Assembly: GCA_022448645.1 (NCBI GenBank)
Contig: JAKVBZ010000015.1
Span: forward strand, 1 to 64,000
Length of the DNA stretch: 64,000 nt
From: Pirellulaceae bacterium
GTDB taxonomy: Bacteria; Planctomycetota; Planctomycetia; Pirellulales; Pirellulaceae
Direction: 5' to 3'
The translations under genes and the position numbers were made by a program. The notes under the pieces were generated by a model. The model made no database searches. It was not told the DNA's origin and saw only the letters and a list, made by a program, of their open reading frames with translations. Below are positions 18,434-27,669 of the stretch, piece by piece. The stretch's first letter is position 1. Each line of letters opens with the position of its first letter.

Positions 18434-19810
18434 ATGTGGTTGGAAAAGATTCGAGTTGTATTCACCATTCCAGAACTGCGGAACAAGATACTGCTAACTT
18501 TGGGATTGCTGGCCATCTATCGTGTTGGTTGGCAAATCCCGATGCCATTTATCAATCAGGAATTCTTGCAACAGTCGTCCGGACAAGCTGGCGGTTTGGA
18601 CCGATTGCTTACTCAGGTGGCCGTTTTCAGTGCCAGTAATTTGAGTCAGGTAACGATTTTTGGACTGGGAATCATGCCCTATATTTCTGCTTCCATTATT
18701 TTTCAGTTGCTGGGAAGCGTGTGGAAGCCACTGGAAGAGTTGCAGAAGGAGGGAGAAACTGGGCGAAAGAAGATCAACGAATACACACGGTATCTAACCG
18801 TGCTTTTGTGTCTTTTTCAAAGTTGGATGTTTTTGAGTTGGTTTTTGCGTGATCCGCGCATTGTCAATTCGGCCTTTCTTGCCAATCCACTAGACCCAAG
18901 TGAAGGCATTTATGGAGGGTGGATGGTCGCTGCCGTTTTGACGATGACCTGTGGTACGATTTTCTTGATGTGGCTCGGAGAGCAAATCGACGAATTTGGT
19001 ATCGGGAATGGAATCAGTTTGTTGATCATGGCCGGAATTCTGGCGAATATGCCTGGTGCCGGGTTGAGCTTGCTTAGTTCCACCAAGATGGAGTTGACAT
19101 ACGGCAGCGGTGAAACAGGCATCGAAACTTTGATCGTTTTGTCGGTCTTGTTTGTATTCGTTGTCTTTGGTGTGACATTTATCACGTTGGGAAAACGTCA
19201 GATTCCTACGCAAAGCGCAAAACACGTTCGCGGACGACGTGTGTTTGGTGGTACTCGTTCGGCCTTGCCGTTACGAATTAATCAAGCGGGTGTGATGCCA
19301 ATCATCTTTGCCAGTAGTCTGCTCATGTTTCCGAGCATGATCATTGGTGCTTTAGGGAGTGTGGCGCCGCACGGGCACTGGTTTCAGTCAATTTGCACGT
19401 ATCTATCACAGATCTTTCAAAGTCAGACATCTTTCATCTATAGCTTGCTTTATGTCGGAATGATTTACTTTTTCTGCTATTTCTGGACTGCGATCACCTT
19501 CAATCCAAAGGACATGGCTGAGAATCTAAAGAACTTTGGAACCTTTATTCCAGGGTATCGTCCCGGCAAACGGACTGCGGACTATTTGGAGCGAGTGATG
19601 GTTCGTATCACGTATGTGGGAGCGGGTTTCTTGGCCATGGTGGCTATCATCCCGACGGTCATCACGGGAACCTTGGGGGTGAATTTTATGGTTGCCAGCT
19701 TTTACGGTGGTACTGCTTTGCTGATCGCCGTGAGTGTAGCGTTTGATCTGGTGCAAAAAATCGACAGCCACTTGGTGATGCGCAATTACCGTGGTTTGTT
19801 GGAAGGATAG
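18434..19810 (+). CDS. secY: preprotein translocase subunit SecY
   Basis: SecY is the channel of the Sec translocon in the inner membrane. The 458-residue product begins with an amphipathic helix and RNKILLTLGLLAIYRVG. Ten hydrophobic segments are expected and can be followed through the sequence. Family motifs include the plug region after FINQEF, GIMPYISASIIFQLL, the cytoplasmic loop QIPTQSAKHVRGRRV and the C-terminal RPGKRTADYLERVM with its conserved Arg. The loop around residues 140-165 (FLRDPRIVNSAFLANPLDPS) is longer than in E. coli. It is followed by adk and map as in the usual spc order. Confidence 0.97.
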   Translation: MWLEKIRVVFTIPELRNKILLTLGLLAIYRVGWQIPMPFINQEFLQQSSGQAGGLDRLLTQVAVFSASNLSQVTIFGLGIMPYISASIIFQLLGSVWKPLEELQKEGETGRKKINEYTRYLTVLLCLFQSWMFLSWFLRDPRIVNSAFLANPLDPSEGIYGGWMVAAVLTMTCGTIFLMWLGEQIDEFGIGNGISLLIMAGILANMPGAGLSLLSSTKMELTYGSGETGIETLIVLSVLFVFVVFGVTFITLGKRQIPTQSAKHVRGRRVFGGTRSALPLRINQAGVMPIIFASSLLMFPSMIIGALGSVAPHGHWFQSICTYLSQIFQSQTSFIYSLLYVGMIYFFCYFWTAITFNPKDMAENLKNFGTFIPGYRPGKRTADYLERVMVRITYVGAGFLAMVAIIPTVITGTLGVNFMVASFYGGTALLIAVSVAFDLVQKIDSHLVMRNYRGLLEG

Positions 19811-19982
19811 TATGTTTTTGGAATGGATTGCTTGTTTTTACGGTTCGAACAGAAACGAACTGTGGTGCTCGCTCGACGAAAGCGTTGTGGTTGAGCGATG
19901 GTGACACAGCGAATGCAGTTGATTGTCAATTGTGTTTAGCTGTTGATGCTGGTTTCGAAGACCGTCATTCTTGAGGTTCCTC

Positions 19983-20552
19983 ATGTTGCTCGTCTTCCTA
20001 GGTCCTCCGGGTTCGGGGAAGGGAACGCAGTCGCGGAGGCTTGCTGCTGAGCTGGGAATTGTCCACTTGTCGACAGGAGATCTGCTACGACAGTCGGTGG
20101 ATGAGGGTACTTCCCTCGGAAGTCGTGTCGCGTCGTATTTGGATCAGGGCCAGTTGGTACCCGACGATTTGGTCGTGGATTTGGTGGCTAATCGCCTGGA
20201 CGACCCTGCCTGCGATGGCGGTTGTTTGTTGGATGGGTTCCCCAGATCAATCGTCCAGGCAGAGGCATTAGACTCCTATTTGACAAAACGAGGAACTCAA
20301 ATCGATCATGTGATCGAATTACAGGTTCCCTTGGAAGAACTTCGCCAACGTATTTTGGCTCGCAGCCAGATCGAAGGGCGCAGCGATGATACACCTGAAA
20401 CAATTACGGCACGGCTCGAAGTTTACGTTTCAACCACCTCGCCCTTGACGGATTATTATCGCCAGCAAGGATTGCTGCGCACGGTAGATGGTATAGGGAC
20501 ACCGTCGCAGGTAGCGCAACGGATTCGAGCACAAGTTGCAGGAGACGCATAG
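19983..20552 (+). CDS. adk: adenylate kinase (short form)
   Basis: Adenylate kinase converts ATP and AMP to two ADP. From ATG 19983 (GAGG six bases upstream) it has 189 residues; a TTG at 19971 would add four. The P-loop is FLGPPGSGKGTQ and the AMP site includes STGDLLR and LLDGFPRSIVQAE. The LID is short (RSQIEGRSDDTPETI), so it is the short form without the zinc-binding LID domain. It lies between secY and map, as is usual. Confidence 0.96.
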   Translation: MLLVFLGPPGSGKGTQSRRLAAELGIVHLSTGDLLRQSVDEGTSLGSRVASYLDQGQLVPDDLVVDLVANRLDDPACDGGCLLDGFPRSIVQAEALDSYLTKRGTQIDHVIELQVPLEELRQRILARSQIEGRSDDTPETITARLEVYVSTTSPLTDYYRQQGLLRTVDGIGTPSQVAQRIRAQVAGDA

Positions 20553-20594
20553 CCTTCCTCCTTAGTGTGTTTCTAGTACAGGATATACCGACGG

Positions 20595-21389
20595 ATGGCT
20601 GACGGACCTCTTAAACTGCGTTCTCGCCGTGAGATTCGATTAATGAGGCCAGCCGGTTTGCTGGTGTGGCGCGCTCACCAGCTAATTTCCGAATTGGTGC
20701 GGCCGGGAGTCACGACTCGGGAGATTGACGCGGCGGTACAAAAACTTTTCCAAGACCATGATGCGATTCCGTTGTTTCAGGGGGTGCCCGGGAAAATTCC
20801 ATTTCCCAGTGTTACTTGCATGTCAATCAATGAAGCTGTCGTGCACGGAATTCCCAGCGATCGTGTGTTGTGTGATGGTGACATCGTAAGTGTGGACACG
20901 GGTTGCAAGGTGAATGGCTGGTGTGGAGATTCAGCTTGGACTTATGCAGTAGGGGAGATTGACGAATCTGTTAGGCAGCTACTGAACGTTACCGAAGGAT
21001 CTTTACTTCTGGCAATTGAATTAATGGAAAAGCGTTGCATGTGGAGTGAAGTGGCTCGGGAGATGCAGGATTACATTGAACAGGCAGGTTTTTCGGTGGT
21101 GCGAGAATTTGTAGGGCACGGAATAGGGCGTGAGATGCATGAATTGCCACAAGTGCCAAACTATGTGAGCGACGAGTTTTTGGCGAATGGCGATTTTGAA
21201 TTGCGCACAGGGATTGTGTTGGCAATCGAGCCCATGGTGAACCTGGGTGATAGGGAAGTGCGCGTGCTTGAGGATGGCTGGACGCAGGTAGCAGTGGATG
21301 GTAGCCCGAGTGCTCATTTTGAACACACGGTGGCCTTGACGGCGGATGGTCCTTTGTTGCTGACCGGGCCACCACAGGCAGGAGAGTAA
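20595..21389 (+). CDS. map: methionine aminopeptidase, type I
   Basis: This enzyme removes the initiator methionine from nascent proteins. The 264-residue product has the five metal ligands of the pita-bread fold: Asp in IVSVDTG, Asp in CGDSAW, His in FVGHGIG, Glu in AIEPM and Glu in HFEHTV. The substrate-loop His is in NEAVVHG. No N-terminal zinc-finger extension is present. It follows adk and precedes rpmJ; infA, often found between map and rpmJ, is missing here. Confidence 0.97.
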   Translation: MADGPLKLRSRREIRLMRPAGLLVWRAHQLISELVRPGVTTREIDAAVQKLFQDHDAIPLFQGVPGKIPFPSVTCMSINEAVVHGIPSDRVLCDGDIVSVDTGCKVNGWCGDSAWTYAVGEIDESVRQLLNVTEGSLLLAIELMEKRCMWSEVAREMQDYIEQAGFSVVREFVGHGIGREMHELPQVPNYVSDEFLANGDFELRTGIVLAIEPMVNLGDREVRVLEDGWTQVAVDGSPSAHFEHTVALTADGPLLLTGPPQAGE

Positions 21390-21684
21390 AAACCTGTAGA
21401 AAATTAGTCGTTGGATACCTGGAACTAGGGGTGTTGCCGACTAGGTCGAAAAGATGTAAGTATTTACGTGGAAAGCAGTAGCGCGGTGTTTGTTGGCGTT
21501 GTTTGGCAAATGTCGCTCCTGGCGCTTTCCAGAGCCCATCCAGGACTATCGTCATAACTGTGAGTGGGATAACGTGTTACGGGGGTAGAAATTTTTCTCG
21601 AGTCGGCAAACGGGACTTGCGGACTCGGGTTGTTAATCCGTAAAATGACGGGCTTTGCATCAATTGCATAAGTGAGAATTTGTC
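21390..21684. other. 295-bp gap in the usual infA position, nothing recognised
   Basis: I looked for an IF-1-like reading frame (acidic OB fold, about 72 residues) and found none on either strand. The final bases lead into rpmJ. Promoter elements are not obvious. Confidence 0.5.
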
Positions 21685-21798
21685 ATGAAAGTACGATCGA
21701 GCGTCAAGCGAATTTGTGAAAATTGTAAGGTCGTTCGACGGCGGGGAACTGTTTACGTTGTCTGCAGCAACCCTCGACATAAACAGCGTCAAGGCTAG
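21685..21798 (+). CDS. rpmJ: 50S ribosomal protein L36
   Basis: L36 is the smallest 50S protein. The frame from ATG 21685 to TAG 21798 encodes 37 residues beginning [20 protein letters not shown] and ending in [11 protein letters not shown]. The three cysteines and one histidine form the zinc site of the C+ form. The length is exactly that of the family. It precedes rpsM by 83 bp. Confidence 0.97.
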   Translation: MKVRSSVKRICENCKVVRRRGTVYVVCSNPRHKQRQG

Positions 21799-21881
21799 AG
21801 TTTGGCGTAGGTTTGCGGGGTTGTTTGTCGCGCAGATTTTTAATTGTTTTGAACGAAAATGTGTAATTAGGGAAGACCATC

Positions 21882-22265
21882 ATGCCGCGTCTACTGGGTG
21901 TAGACATTCCCAACGAACGTCCGACGGCGATTTCGCTCACCTACTTGTATGGTGTCGGCCATAAGACTTCGCGAGAATTGTGTCACAAAGCTGGAATAGA
22001 TCCAACCAAAAAAGCACGAGAATTGGCCGATGACGAAATCGGTCGATTGGCCGCGCTCTTGGAGCGGGATTATGTTGTCGAAGGACCGTTGCGTCGGCAA
22101 ACGGCACAGAATCTTGCTCGACTCAGGGACATTGGTTGTTACCGAGGAATTCGACACCGTCGTGGTTTACCCGTACGAGGCCAGCGAACTCGTACCAATG
22201 CCAGAACGCGCAAGGGGCCGCGCAAGACAGTGGCTGGTAAGAAAGGCGTGAAGGATATTCGATAA
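21882..22265 (+). CDS. rpsM: 30S ribosomal protein S13
   Basis: S13 contacts the 50S subunit and P-site tRNA from the 30S head. The 127-residue product begins [19 protein letters not shown] and has [14 protein letters not shown] and the ending [19 protein letters not shown] with the KKGVKDIR tail. Length is normal. Confidence 0.98.
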   Translation: MPRLLGVDIPNERPTAISLTYLYGVGHKTSRELCHKAGIDPTKKARELADDEIGRLAALLERDYVVEGPLRRQTAQNLARLRDIGCYRGIRHRRGLPVRGQRTRTNARTRKGPRKTVAGKKGVKDIR

Positions 22266-22344
22266 GTTGTCTTTGGAAGAACTCCAAGGATGTCTAATCA
22301 GCTAGGGGATCCATTCTGATGTTTCATGGGGGAGAATAACTGCA

Positions 22345-22725
22345 GTGGCAAAGGGAAAAAAACGTAGAGCAAAGAGAAACGTGACGGTTGCTGTGGTACA
22401 TATTCACGCCACGTTCAACAATACAACGATCACGATCACAGACACCCATGGAGACACGTTATGCTGGTCCAGTGCCGGCACGTGTGGCTTTAAGGGAAGC
22501 CGCAAGAGTACACCATTTGCAGGGCAGTGTGCGGCCCAACAAGCTGCTGAAAAGGCTGTCAAATTTGGCGTGAAGGAAGTTGACGTTCACGTGAAGGGGC
22601 CGGGTTCTGGAAGGGAAAGCGCCATCACGGCGCTAGAAGCGGCCGGTTTGAAAGTCAAAACGATCGAAGATACTACGCCAATTCCCCACAATGGTTGTCG
22701 ACCTAAAAAGAAACGACGCGTTTAG
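22345..22725 (+). CDS. rpsK: 30S ribosomal protein S11 (GTG start)
   Basis: S11 lies on the 30S platform near the Shine-Dalgarno helix. The 126-residue product has [34 protein letters not shown], and the ending [24 protein letters not shown] signature (here [19 protein letters not shown]). The start is GTG 22345 with a GGGGGAG about ten bases upstream. rpsD, which normally follows, is absent; rpoA comes next. Confidence 0.97.
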   Translation: MAKGKKRRAKRNVTVAVVHIHATFNNTTITITDTHGDTLCWSSAGTCGFKGSRKSTPFAGQCAAQQAAEKAVKFGVKEVDVHVKGPGSGRESAITALEAAGLKVKTIEDTTPIPHNGCRPKKKRRV

Positions 22726-22777
22726 GCGCCGAATTGAAATTCATTTTTTTAACCTGCATTGCTGAGGAGTAATCAAG

Positions 22778-23770
22778 ATGCACATTCGCTGGCGCGGACT
22801 GGAATTACCGAGCGTAGTGACCTGCGATGCAAGCACATTGACTGAGACCTATGGCAAGTTTACCGCTGAGCCATTTGAGCGTGGTTTTGGTGCTTCCATC
22901 GGAAACAGCCTTCGCCGAATCCTGCTTTCAAGCCTTGAAGGAAGTGCGGTGACTCAGATCAAAATTCGTGGTGCACAGCATGAATTCACCACGTTGCCTG
23001 GCGTTACCGAGGACATCACGGACATCGTGCTCAATGTGAAATCGTTGGTTGTAAAGAAGCATAGTGACACGACCAAAGTGGTCACTTTAGAGAAGAGCAC
23101 AGCAGGACCCGTAACGGGTGCGGATGTCCAAGCAGACTCTGAAGTAGAAGTGATCAATAAAGATCTTGTCATCTCCAATTTGTCAGAAGAAGTTGAGTTC
23201 TTTTTGGAGATGGTGGTGGAAAACGGTCGTGGGTATGTTCCTGCCAGTGAGCACAGCGAGCTGGACCATGAAATCGGAATCATTCCGATTGATGCCGTTT
23301 ACAGCCCTGTCACCCGTGTTCGCTATGAAATCGAAGAAACTCGAGTCGGTCAAAAAACGAACTATGACAAGTTGACGCTCGAAATTTGGACGAATGGATC
23401 GATTACGCCCGAAATGGCTATGGTTGAATCGTCCAAAATTCTCCGCAAACACCTGAATCCGTTCGTCCAGTATTCTGAATTGGGAGGACGTGTTAACACG
23501 GCGCCCAAAGCAGGGCCAGTCGGTGTGGACCCGGTGTTGGATTCCAAACTGAATATGCCACTGGCAGAATTAAAACTATCGGTGCGAGCCAGTAATTGTC
23601 TCGAATCGGAGAATATCCATACCGTGCGCGACTTGGTTTCACGCAGCGAAGATTCGCTGATGGAGGTTCGCAACTTTGGTGACACCACCTTGACTGAAGT
23701 TCGTGAAAAGTTGGACGAACTTGGCCTTCACTTAGGAATGCGGATACCTTCGCCCAGTGGAGCACGTTAG
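22778..23770 (+). CDS. rpoA: RNA polymerase subunit alpha
   Basis: Alpha nucleates polymerase assembly and its C-terminal domain contacts activators and UP elements. The 330-residue product has the N-terminal [20 protein letters not shown] and [16 protein letters not shown] dimerisation segment and [14 protein letters not shown]. The helix-hairpin-helix CTD includes [20 protein letters not shown] and [15 protein letters not shown]. Length matches the family. GAGGAG-like bases lie upstream of the ATG. It is followed by rplQ after 49 bases. Confidence 0.98.
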   Translation: MHIRWRGLELPSVVTCDASTLTETYGKFTAEPFERGFGASIGNSLRRILLSSLEGSAVTQIKIRGAQHEFTTLPGVTEDITDIVLNVKSLVVKKHSDTTKVVTLEKSTAGPVTGADVQADSEVEVINKDLVISNLSEEVEFFLEMVVENGRGYVPASEHSELDHEIGIIPIDAVYSPVTRVRYEIEETRVGQKTNYDKLTLEIWTNGSITPEMAMVESSKILRKHLNPFVQYSELGGRVNTAPKAGPVGVDPVLDSKLNMPLAELKLSVRASNCLESENIHTVRDLVSRSEDSLMEVRNFGDTTLTEVREKLDELGLHLGMRIPSPSGAR

Positions 23771-23819
23771 TCGGTGGGCTTTCGTTCAAATCAACTTCAC
23801 ATCAGAATTAGATTGTGCC

Positions 23820-24545
23820 ATGAGACATCGTAGAAAAGGCCGGACACTCGGTCGTGCCCCTAGTCATCGAAAATCGCTCCTGCGGAACATGGCTAGCGCC
23901 TTAATCCTTACGGAGCGGGATGCCGAGTTCGATCCAAATCCACCCAAGGTCCCAGGACGCATCGTGACAACCTTGGAGAAGGCAAAGGAAGTCCGCCCGC
24001 TTGTCGAAAAGTGTGTTACGATCGCTCGCCGATCTTTAGAAGCTCAACGTCGTGCCGCTGAACTTGCTTCGACCGAGGAACGAGATAGTGAAGCGTGGCG
24101 TGTGTGGCGAAAAAGTGATGCTTGGAAAGAATGGGTGGACGCTCAAGCGCCAGTGGTTGCTGCACGTCGTCGAGTCCACCAGTTGTTACAGGACAAAGAA
24201 GCCGTGTCGATATTGTTCGATACGATCGCACCACGTTTTGAGGACCGGCCCGGTGGCTATACTCGGGTTCTGCGTCTGCCGAAACCACGTTTGGGAGATG
24301 GCGGGACTCAGGCGATTCTGGAATTCGTGGGGATTCACGACCGTACGGTGGTCAAGAGCGAAAAACCGGCGTTCGCTACTGATGACGAGCAAGAAGAAGC
24401 TGCGGCAGTCGACGAAGATGACGACGTCGCAGAAACCGAAACCGTGTCGGGCGCCGCCACCTCGGACTTGGAAGCATCCGCTGACGATTCTTCGGCAGAA
24501 GATTCTGCTCCCGAAGATGACGCCGAAAAGAAAGCCGACGAATAG
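23820..24545 (+). CDS. rplQ: 50S ribosomal protein L17 with long acidic tail
   Basis: L17 sits near the tunnel exit. The start at ATG 23820 gives MRHRRKGRTLGRAPSHRKSL, the normal N-terminus; an upstream ATG at 23757 lies inside rpoA. The core ends around residue 165 with RVLRLPKPRLGDGGTQAILEF. The protein is 241 residues against the usual 115-140: an insertion of about 30 residues (EERDSEAWRVWRKSDAWKEW region) interrupts the core, and a tail of about 65 residues rich in Asp, Glu, Ala and Ser ends EDDAEKKADE. This closes the ribosomal protein cluster. Confidence 0.95.
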   Translation: MRHRRKGRTLGRAPSHRKSLLRNMASALILTERDAEFDPNPPKVPGRIVTTLEKAKEVRPLVEKCVTIARRSLEAQRRAAELASTEERDSEAWRVWRKSDAWKEWVDAQAPVVAARRRVHQLLQDKEAVSILFDTIAPRFEDRPGGYTRVLRLPKPRLGDGGTQAILEFVGIHDRTVVKSEKPAFATDDEQEEAAAVDEDDDVAETETVSGAATSDLEASADDSSAEDSAPEDDAEKKADE

Positions 24546-24745
24546 CTCGGCCGTTTGTCGGTTCTTCGCAACCTCGTCAGATCAGGCACTGTCGCTGCTC
24601 AGCCAAGTGATGCCTGGCGAGTACAAAGATTCGAAGTGCACACTTGGCAGTTGGTCATGGAAGATGACGCTTGCCTGCTTAACGATTCGTAATAGACCTA
24701 GCTTGCAACGCTTTCAGAATTTTGTCTGATTGGCGAAGTGGAACC

Positions 24746-25348
24746 ATGGAAGGCCCAGCCTCAGCTTCGACGACGGTCCAAGTTGGATTCAATATCACGG
24801 CTCATGTGCGCACGCTCTGTGCCGACGTGACGACTCGACTTCCTCAAATGTCACACATTGACATGCGCAGAGTTGCTGTAGCCTTCTGTCAGGCACGCAA
24901 AAGAGTCTCGCATGGGATGTACGCGTCGTTGACTCCTTTGCGTTTTGAAGCGGGAAGCCTGTACTCGATGCGTGGTGGACGCCGATATACCTGTCAGCGC
25001 TTATACGATCCTGATGGAAATGAGTACCTGTATGTTCTTAGCATTTATCTTCCCAGGTTCATGGACTGTCCCTTTAAAGAAAAGCTGGTGACCGTCTTTC
25101 ACGAATTGTGGCACATCAGTCCGCTGTTCGATGGAGATATTCGCCGATTCGAAGGTCGTTGTCATGTGCATTCTCAGTCACAAAAGGAATATGACGACCA
25201 CATGGAATGTCTGGTGGACGATTGGTTGGAGCGATCTCCATCAGAACACCTTTATCATTTTCTCTCTTATCGGTTTGACGAATTGAATAAACGCCACGGG
25301 CCAATCTGCGGCACGAAGATTCCTCATCCCAAACTGATCCTGGCTTGA
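24746..25348 (+). CDS. putative HExxH metallopeptidase-like protein
   Basis: I do not recognise a named family with certainty. From ATG 24746 (TTG 24722 possible) it has 200 residues. The clear signal is FHELWHISP, an HExxH zinc-protease motif, in a helix after a strand with YLYVLSIYLPRFMDC. Downstream FEGRCHVHSQSQKEYDDHMECLVDDWL offers further His/Asp candidates for a third ligand. There is no signal peptide or membrane segment, so it should be cytoplasmic. It follows rplQ after 200 bp on the same strand and may ride on the same transcript. It resembles the small putative metallopeptidases found in phages and bacteria; activity is inferred only from the motif. Confidence 0.6.
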   Translation: MEGPASASTTVQVGFNITAHVRTLCADVTTRLPQMSHIDMRRVAVAFCQARKRVSHGMYASLTPLRFEAGSLYSMRGGRRYTCQRLYDPDGNEYLYVLSIYLPRFMDCPFKEKLVTVFHELWHISPLFDGDIRRFEGRCHVHSQSQKEYDDHMECLVDDWLERSPSEHLYHFLSYRFDELNKRHGPICGTKIPHPKLILA

Positions 25349-25706
25349 TAAATGTCACGCACTGCGTGGCAACCAAAGTGTTTACTCGGGGTGTCGAGAT
25401 CAGCTGGCAAGAGGCCCGTGACGACCATTGGCTATGGTTTTGTGAAGTTGTGTGTATCAGTCCCAACGGCGAGCAAACCGATCTGGGAAAGGTTTCACAA
25501 GGACTTTCTTTTTTGATCGCACGAAGCCAGCCATGGAGTTGGAGCGTTGCCGTCGTCATGTTCGGGCGGTGGATGGCGATGGTAACTCTTCCCAGTGGGT
25601 TGAAGCTCAGAGGGTCCCGGGCGAGGCTGAAACGTACTATGGCTTTGCAGGGTATCGTAGCCAGCAGGGGGTTCGGGGTGGATTCCAATCATTCAGTACA
25701 CCGTGA
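25345..25706 (+). pseudogene. probable frameshifted fibronectin-III-like remnant
   Basis: Two frames together look like one fibronectin type III domain. The frame from TTG 25345 reads VEISWQEARDD, then FCEVVCISPNGEQTDLGKVSQG, like the first strands. The other frame, open near 25452-25706, reads RRHVRAVDGDGNSSQWVEAQ, like the typical end of such a domain (VRAVDxDGNxSxW), and stops at 25706. A single base shift around 25490-25540 would join them. Either this is a decayed gene or a sequencing error; the first codon would overlap the previous stop by four bases. It is not counted as an intact gene. Confidence 0.35.
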
Positions 25707-25722
25707 AACACTGCCACGGTAA

Positions 25723-26237
25723 TTCCCACACATCACACGATTCGGAGTACTAGGACTACGTCGAACGATTCTTCTGCAATTACATCAGCAATCTTCAATT
25801 CGTTCTCACTCCGGATTTTGAAGTATATGATCATCGTCTTCATTGGCATCCCGCAAGGCATGCCAAGTCCTGGCCGGTAAACCCTATCGAGGAAATCGTA
25901 CGCAGTTTGGCCGATTTTAAAAAAATACCAGGATGCCATCATTGGCGGTGTCGGGTTGGTGGGATGGGGTTTGGGGGCAGGTTCGAGCTGTTCCGAAATC
26001 GAGTCGTTTTACCACGTCCTGCACGACTTCCGGCTGTGTGGCAAAGATAACTGCCTGGCTGAAACATGTTCGAAACCTAGCTGCACACGGCGCAATCGAG
26101 CTTTGCCCTGCCATTTTCGTTTCATTCAGTAGACGCTTCTGCTTGGAGAGTAAGCAACAGCGCAAGTTCGAAAACAAGTCGCCGTGGTTGCAATGGTGTT
26201 GAGCAAGAAGTTTTGGCTAGCCCAGATACTGACCAAA
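25723..26237. other. 515-bp convergent gap, nothing recognised
   Basis: This lies between the end of the + strand genes and the last gene of the - strand operon. Short frames exist on both strands (for example 25733-25942 minus, 69 codons) but none shows a known motif or a family-like composition. I saw no clear bidirectional terminator. Confidence 0.5.
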
Positions 26238-27473
26238 TCAGTCATCATGAGCGAGGTGATGGTCGAACAAATAACCTTCCACGACCGTAGCATTTTCGCG
26301 ATACACCTTGGTTTCACGAAGCAAGTGGTCAAGTTGAGGCAGGTTGTAGTGTGGGACCAGTGGGAAAATATGATGAGGAAGATGGTAATCCATGTTCAAT
26401 GGGAATAGTGACCATTTGATCAATGGGTTACCCTGAAAATTCCGCGTGTCACGAAACTTGGCTCGCTCGGTATTACTATGTTGAATGTCTTCTCGGAGAA
26501 TCATGAAAAACGAGAACACGGTAATGAGTGGAGCGATCCAAAGCAGCATGTAATAAAGTCCCCATGGCTTTCCTGTTGCATACTCTAACCAATTAAGAGT
26601 TGTAAATAACAAAGTGAAAAACACAAGCCGTTGGAATATGGCCCAGCGAGGAGACAAAATCGGTTTGACAGCCGTCCGCATGTAGTAGTGGTCAGGTACG
26701 TTGATCGTGAACGCCAACAACAGTACCGGCAGTACGAAGGGGGTTGCCAGCAAAACCCAGAACCATCCCATGGTTTCAGCCACACTCAGAGTTGCGATCA
26801 GTGTGACCAGGTAAACGAAATGGACGACAGGGACGATCTTGGAAGGTTTTTCCTGAGGCATATAGGGCCCGGTGATTCCTCCCAGGTTGGCAAACTTGGC
26901 GCGAATGGCGATGTAGTGAACTAGCCCCGGTACCCAACAAAATAGCTTGATTACACAATCCCAAAAGAAAGTGCCAAATGGCATTGGGTAGTGAAACTTG
27001 TGGCCGCTGACTTTCATGTAGATCAAGTCAGGGTCTCGTTCGGGATCGTTGGTGTACTGATGGTGTGCCAAGTGTTGAAGGCGATAGTTATAAGTCATAC
27101 TCCACAAGGGGTACAGACAAAACCAGTTGGATGCCATTTCGTTCAGGCGAAGGTCTTTGAACAAAAGATAGTGACTGGCCTCGTGAGCCAGCATGACCAA
27201 ACGATGTTGACCCAAGCCAACGAAGAAAACGGCTGCCAGCGTGACGGGCACATGCCACCACCAGGAAAATCCCCAGGCCGCATATTGGAAGTAGAACGTA
27301 AGGGTGGGGACGATAACGCACGCGAAAAAACAGTATTCACGTGCGATGTAAAACCAATTGGTGAAATTATCGACTTTGCGCAATTCGTTTACACGATGGA
27401 CGAATTGGGGGTCGCGCAATTCCTCCTCGATACGACGAGTCGTTACGGGTTTTTCCAATTCAACAGTTGCCAT
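26238..27473 (-). CDS. membrane fatty acid desaturase
   Basis: This is an integral-membrane di-iron fatty acid desaturase of 411 residues. The three histidine boxes are HEASH (about residue 117), HLAHH (about 155) and YHLPHH (about 371), separated by hydrophobic pairs of segments (FFACVIVPTLTFYF, VPVTLAAVFFVGLG, FVYLVTLIATLSV, LLIWIAP-type). Such enzymes insert a double bond into an acyl chain, using O2 and an electron donor. It is the last gene of the - strand biosynthetic operon, 196 bp after the ATP-grasp gene, so it may have its own promoter. It could desaturate the cluster product or act on membrane lipids; the regiochemistry cannot be read from the sequence. Confidence 0.85.
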   Translation of the reverse strand: MATVELEKPVTTRRIEEELRDPQFVHRVNELRKVDNFTNWFYIAREYCFFACVIVPTLTFYFQYAAWGFSWWWHVPVTLAAVFFVGLGQHRLVMLAHEASHYLLFKDLRLNEMASNWFCLYPLWSMTYNYRLQHLAHHQYTNDPERDPDLIYMKVSGHKFHYPMPFGTFFWDCVIKLFCWVPGLVHYIAIRAKFANLGGITGPYMPQEKPSKIVPVVHFVYLVTLIATLSVAETMGWFWVLLATPFVLPVLLLAFTINVPDHYYMRTAVKPILSPRWAIFQRLVFFTLLFTTLNWLEYATGKPWGLYYMLLWIAPLITVFSFFMILREDIQHSNTERAKFRDTRNFQGNPLIKWSLFPLNMDYHLPHHIFPLVPHYNLPQLDHLLRETKVYRENATVVEGYLFDHHLAHDD

Positions 27474-27669
27474 CGTTTGCTGATCCTGGGAAATACGGAA
27501 AGCCTCAATTTACCAATTTTGGCAAATGGAGTTAAGTGGTGAATATGGGTAAGCGATGAGGTTTGTGCGGCGTGTGACGTCGAATTAGAGAGGCGTTAGC
27601 CGTCCATGGTTCCGCTTCGCGTCGGTGGGCTGGCAGAAGTGGAAAACGACTGCCGGGGCCGTTGTGGCC

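Noticed and set aside
25733..25942. 69-codon minus-strand frame in the convergent gap
   Set aside because: No recognisable motif, unusual composition and no RBS; treated as chance.
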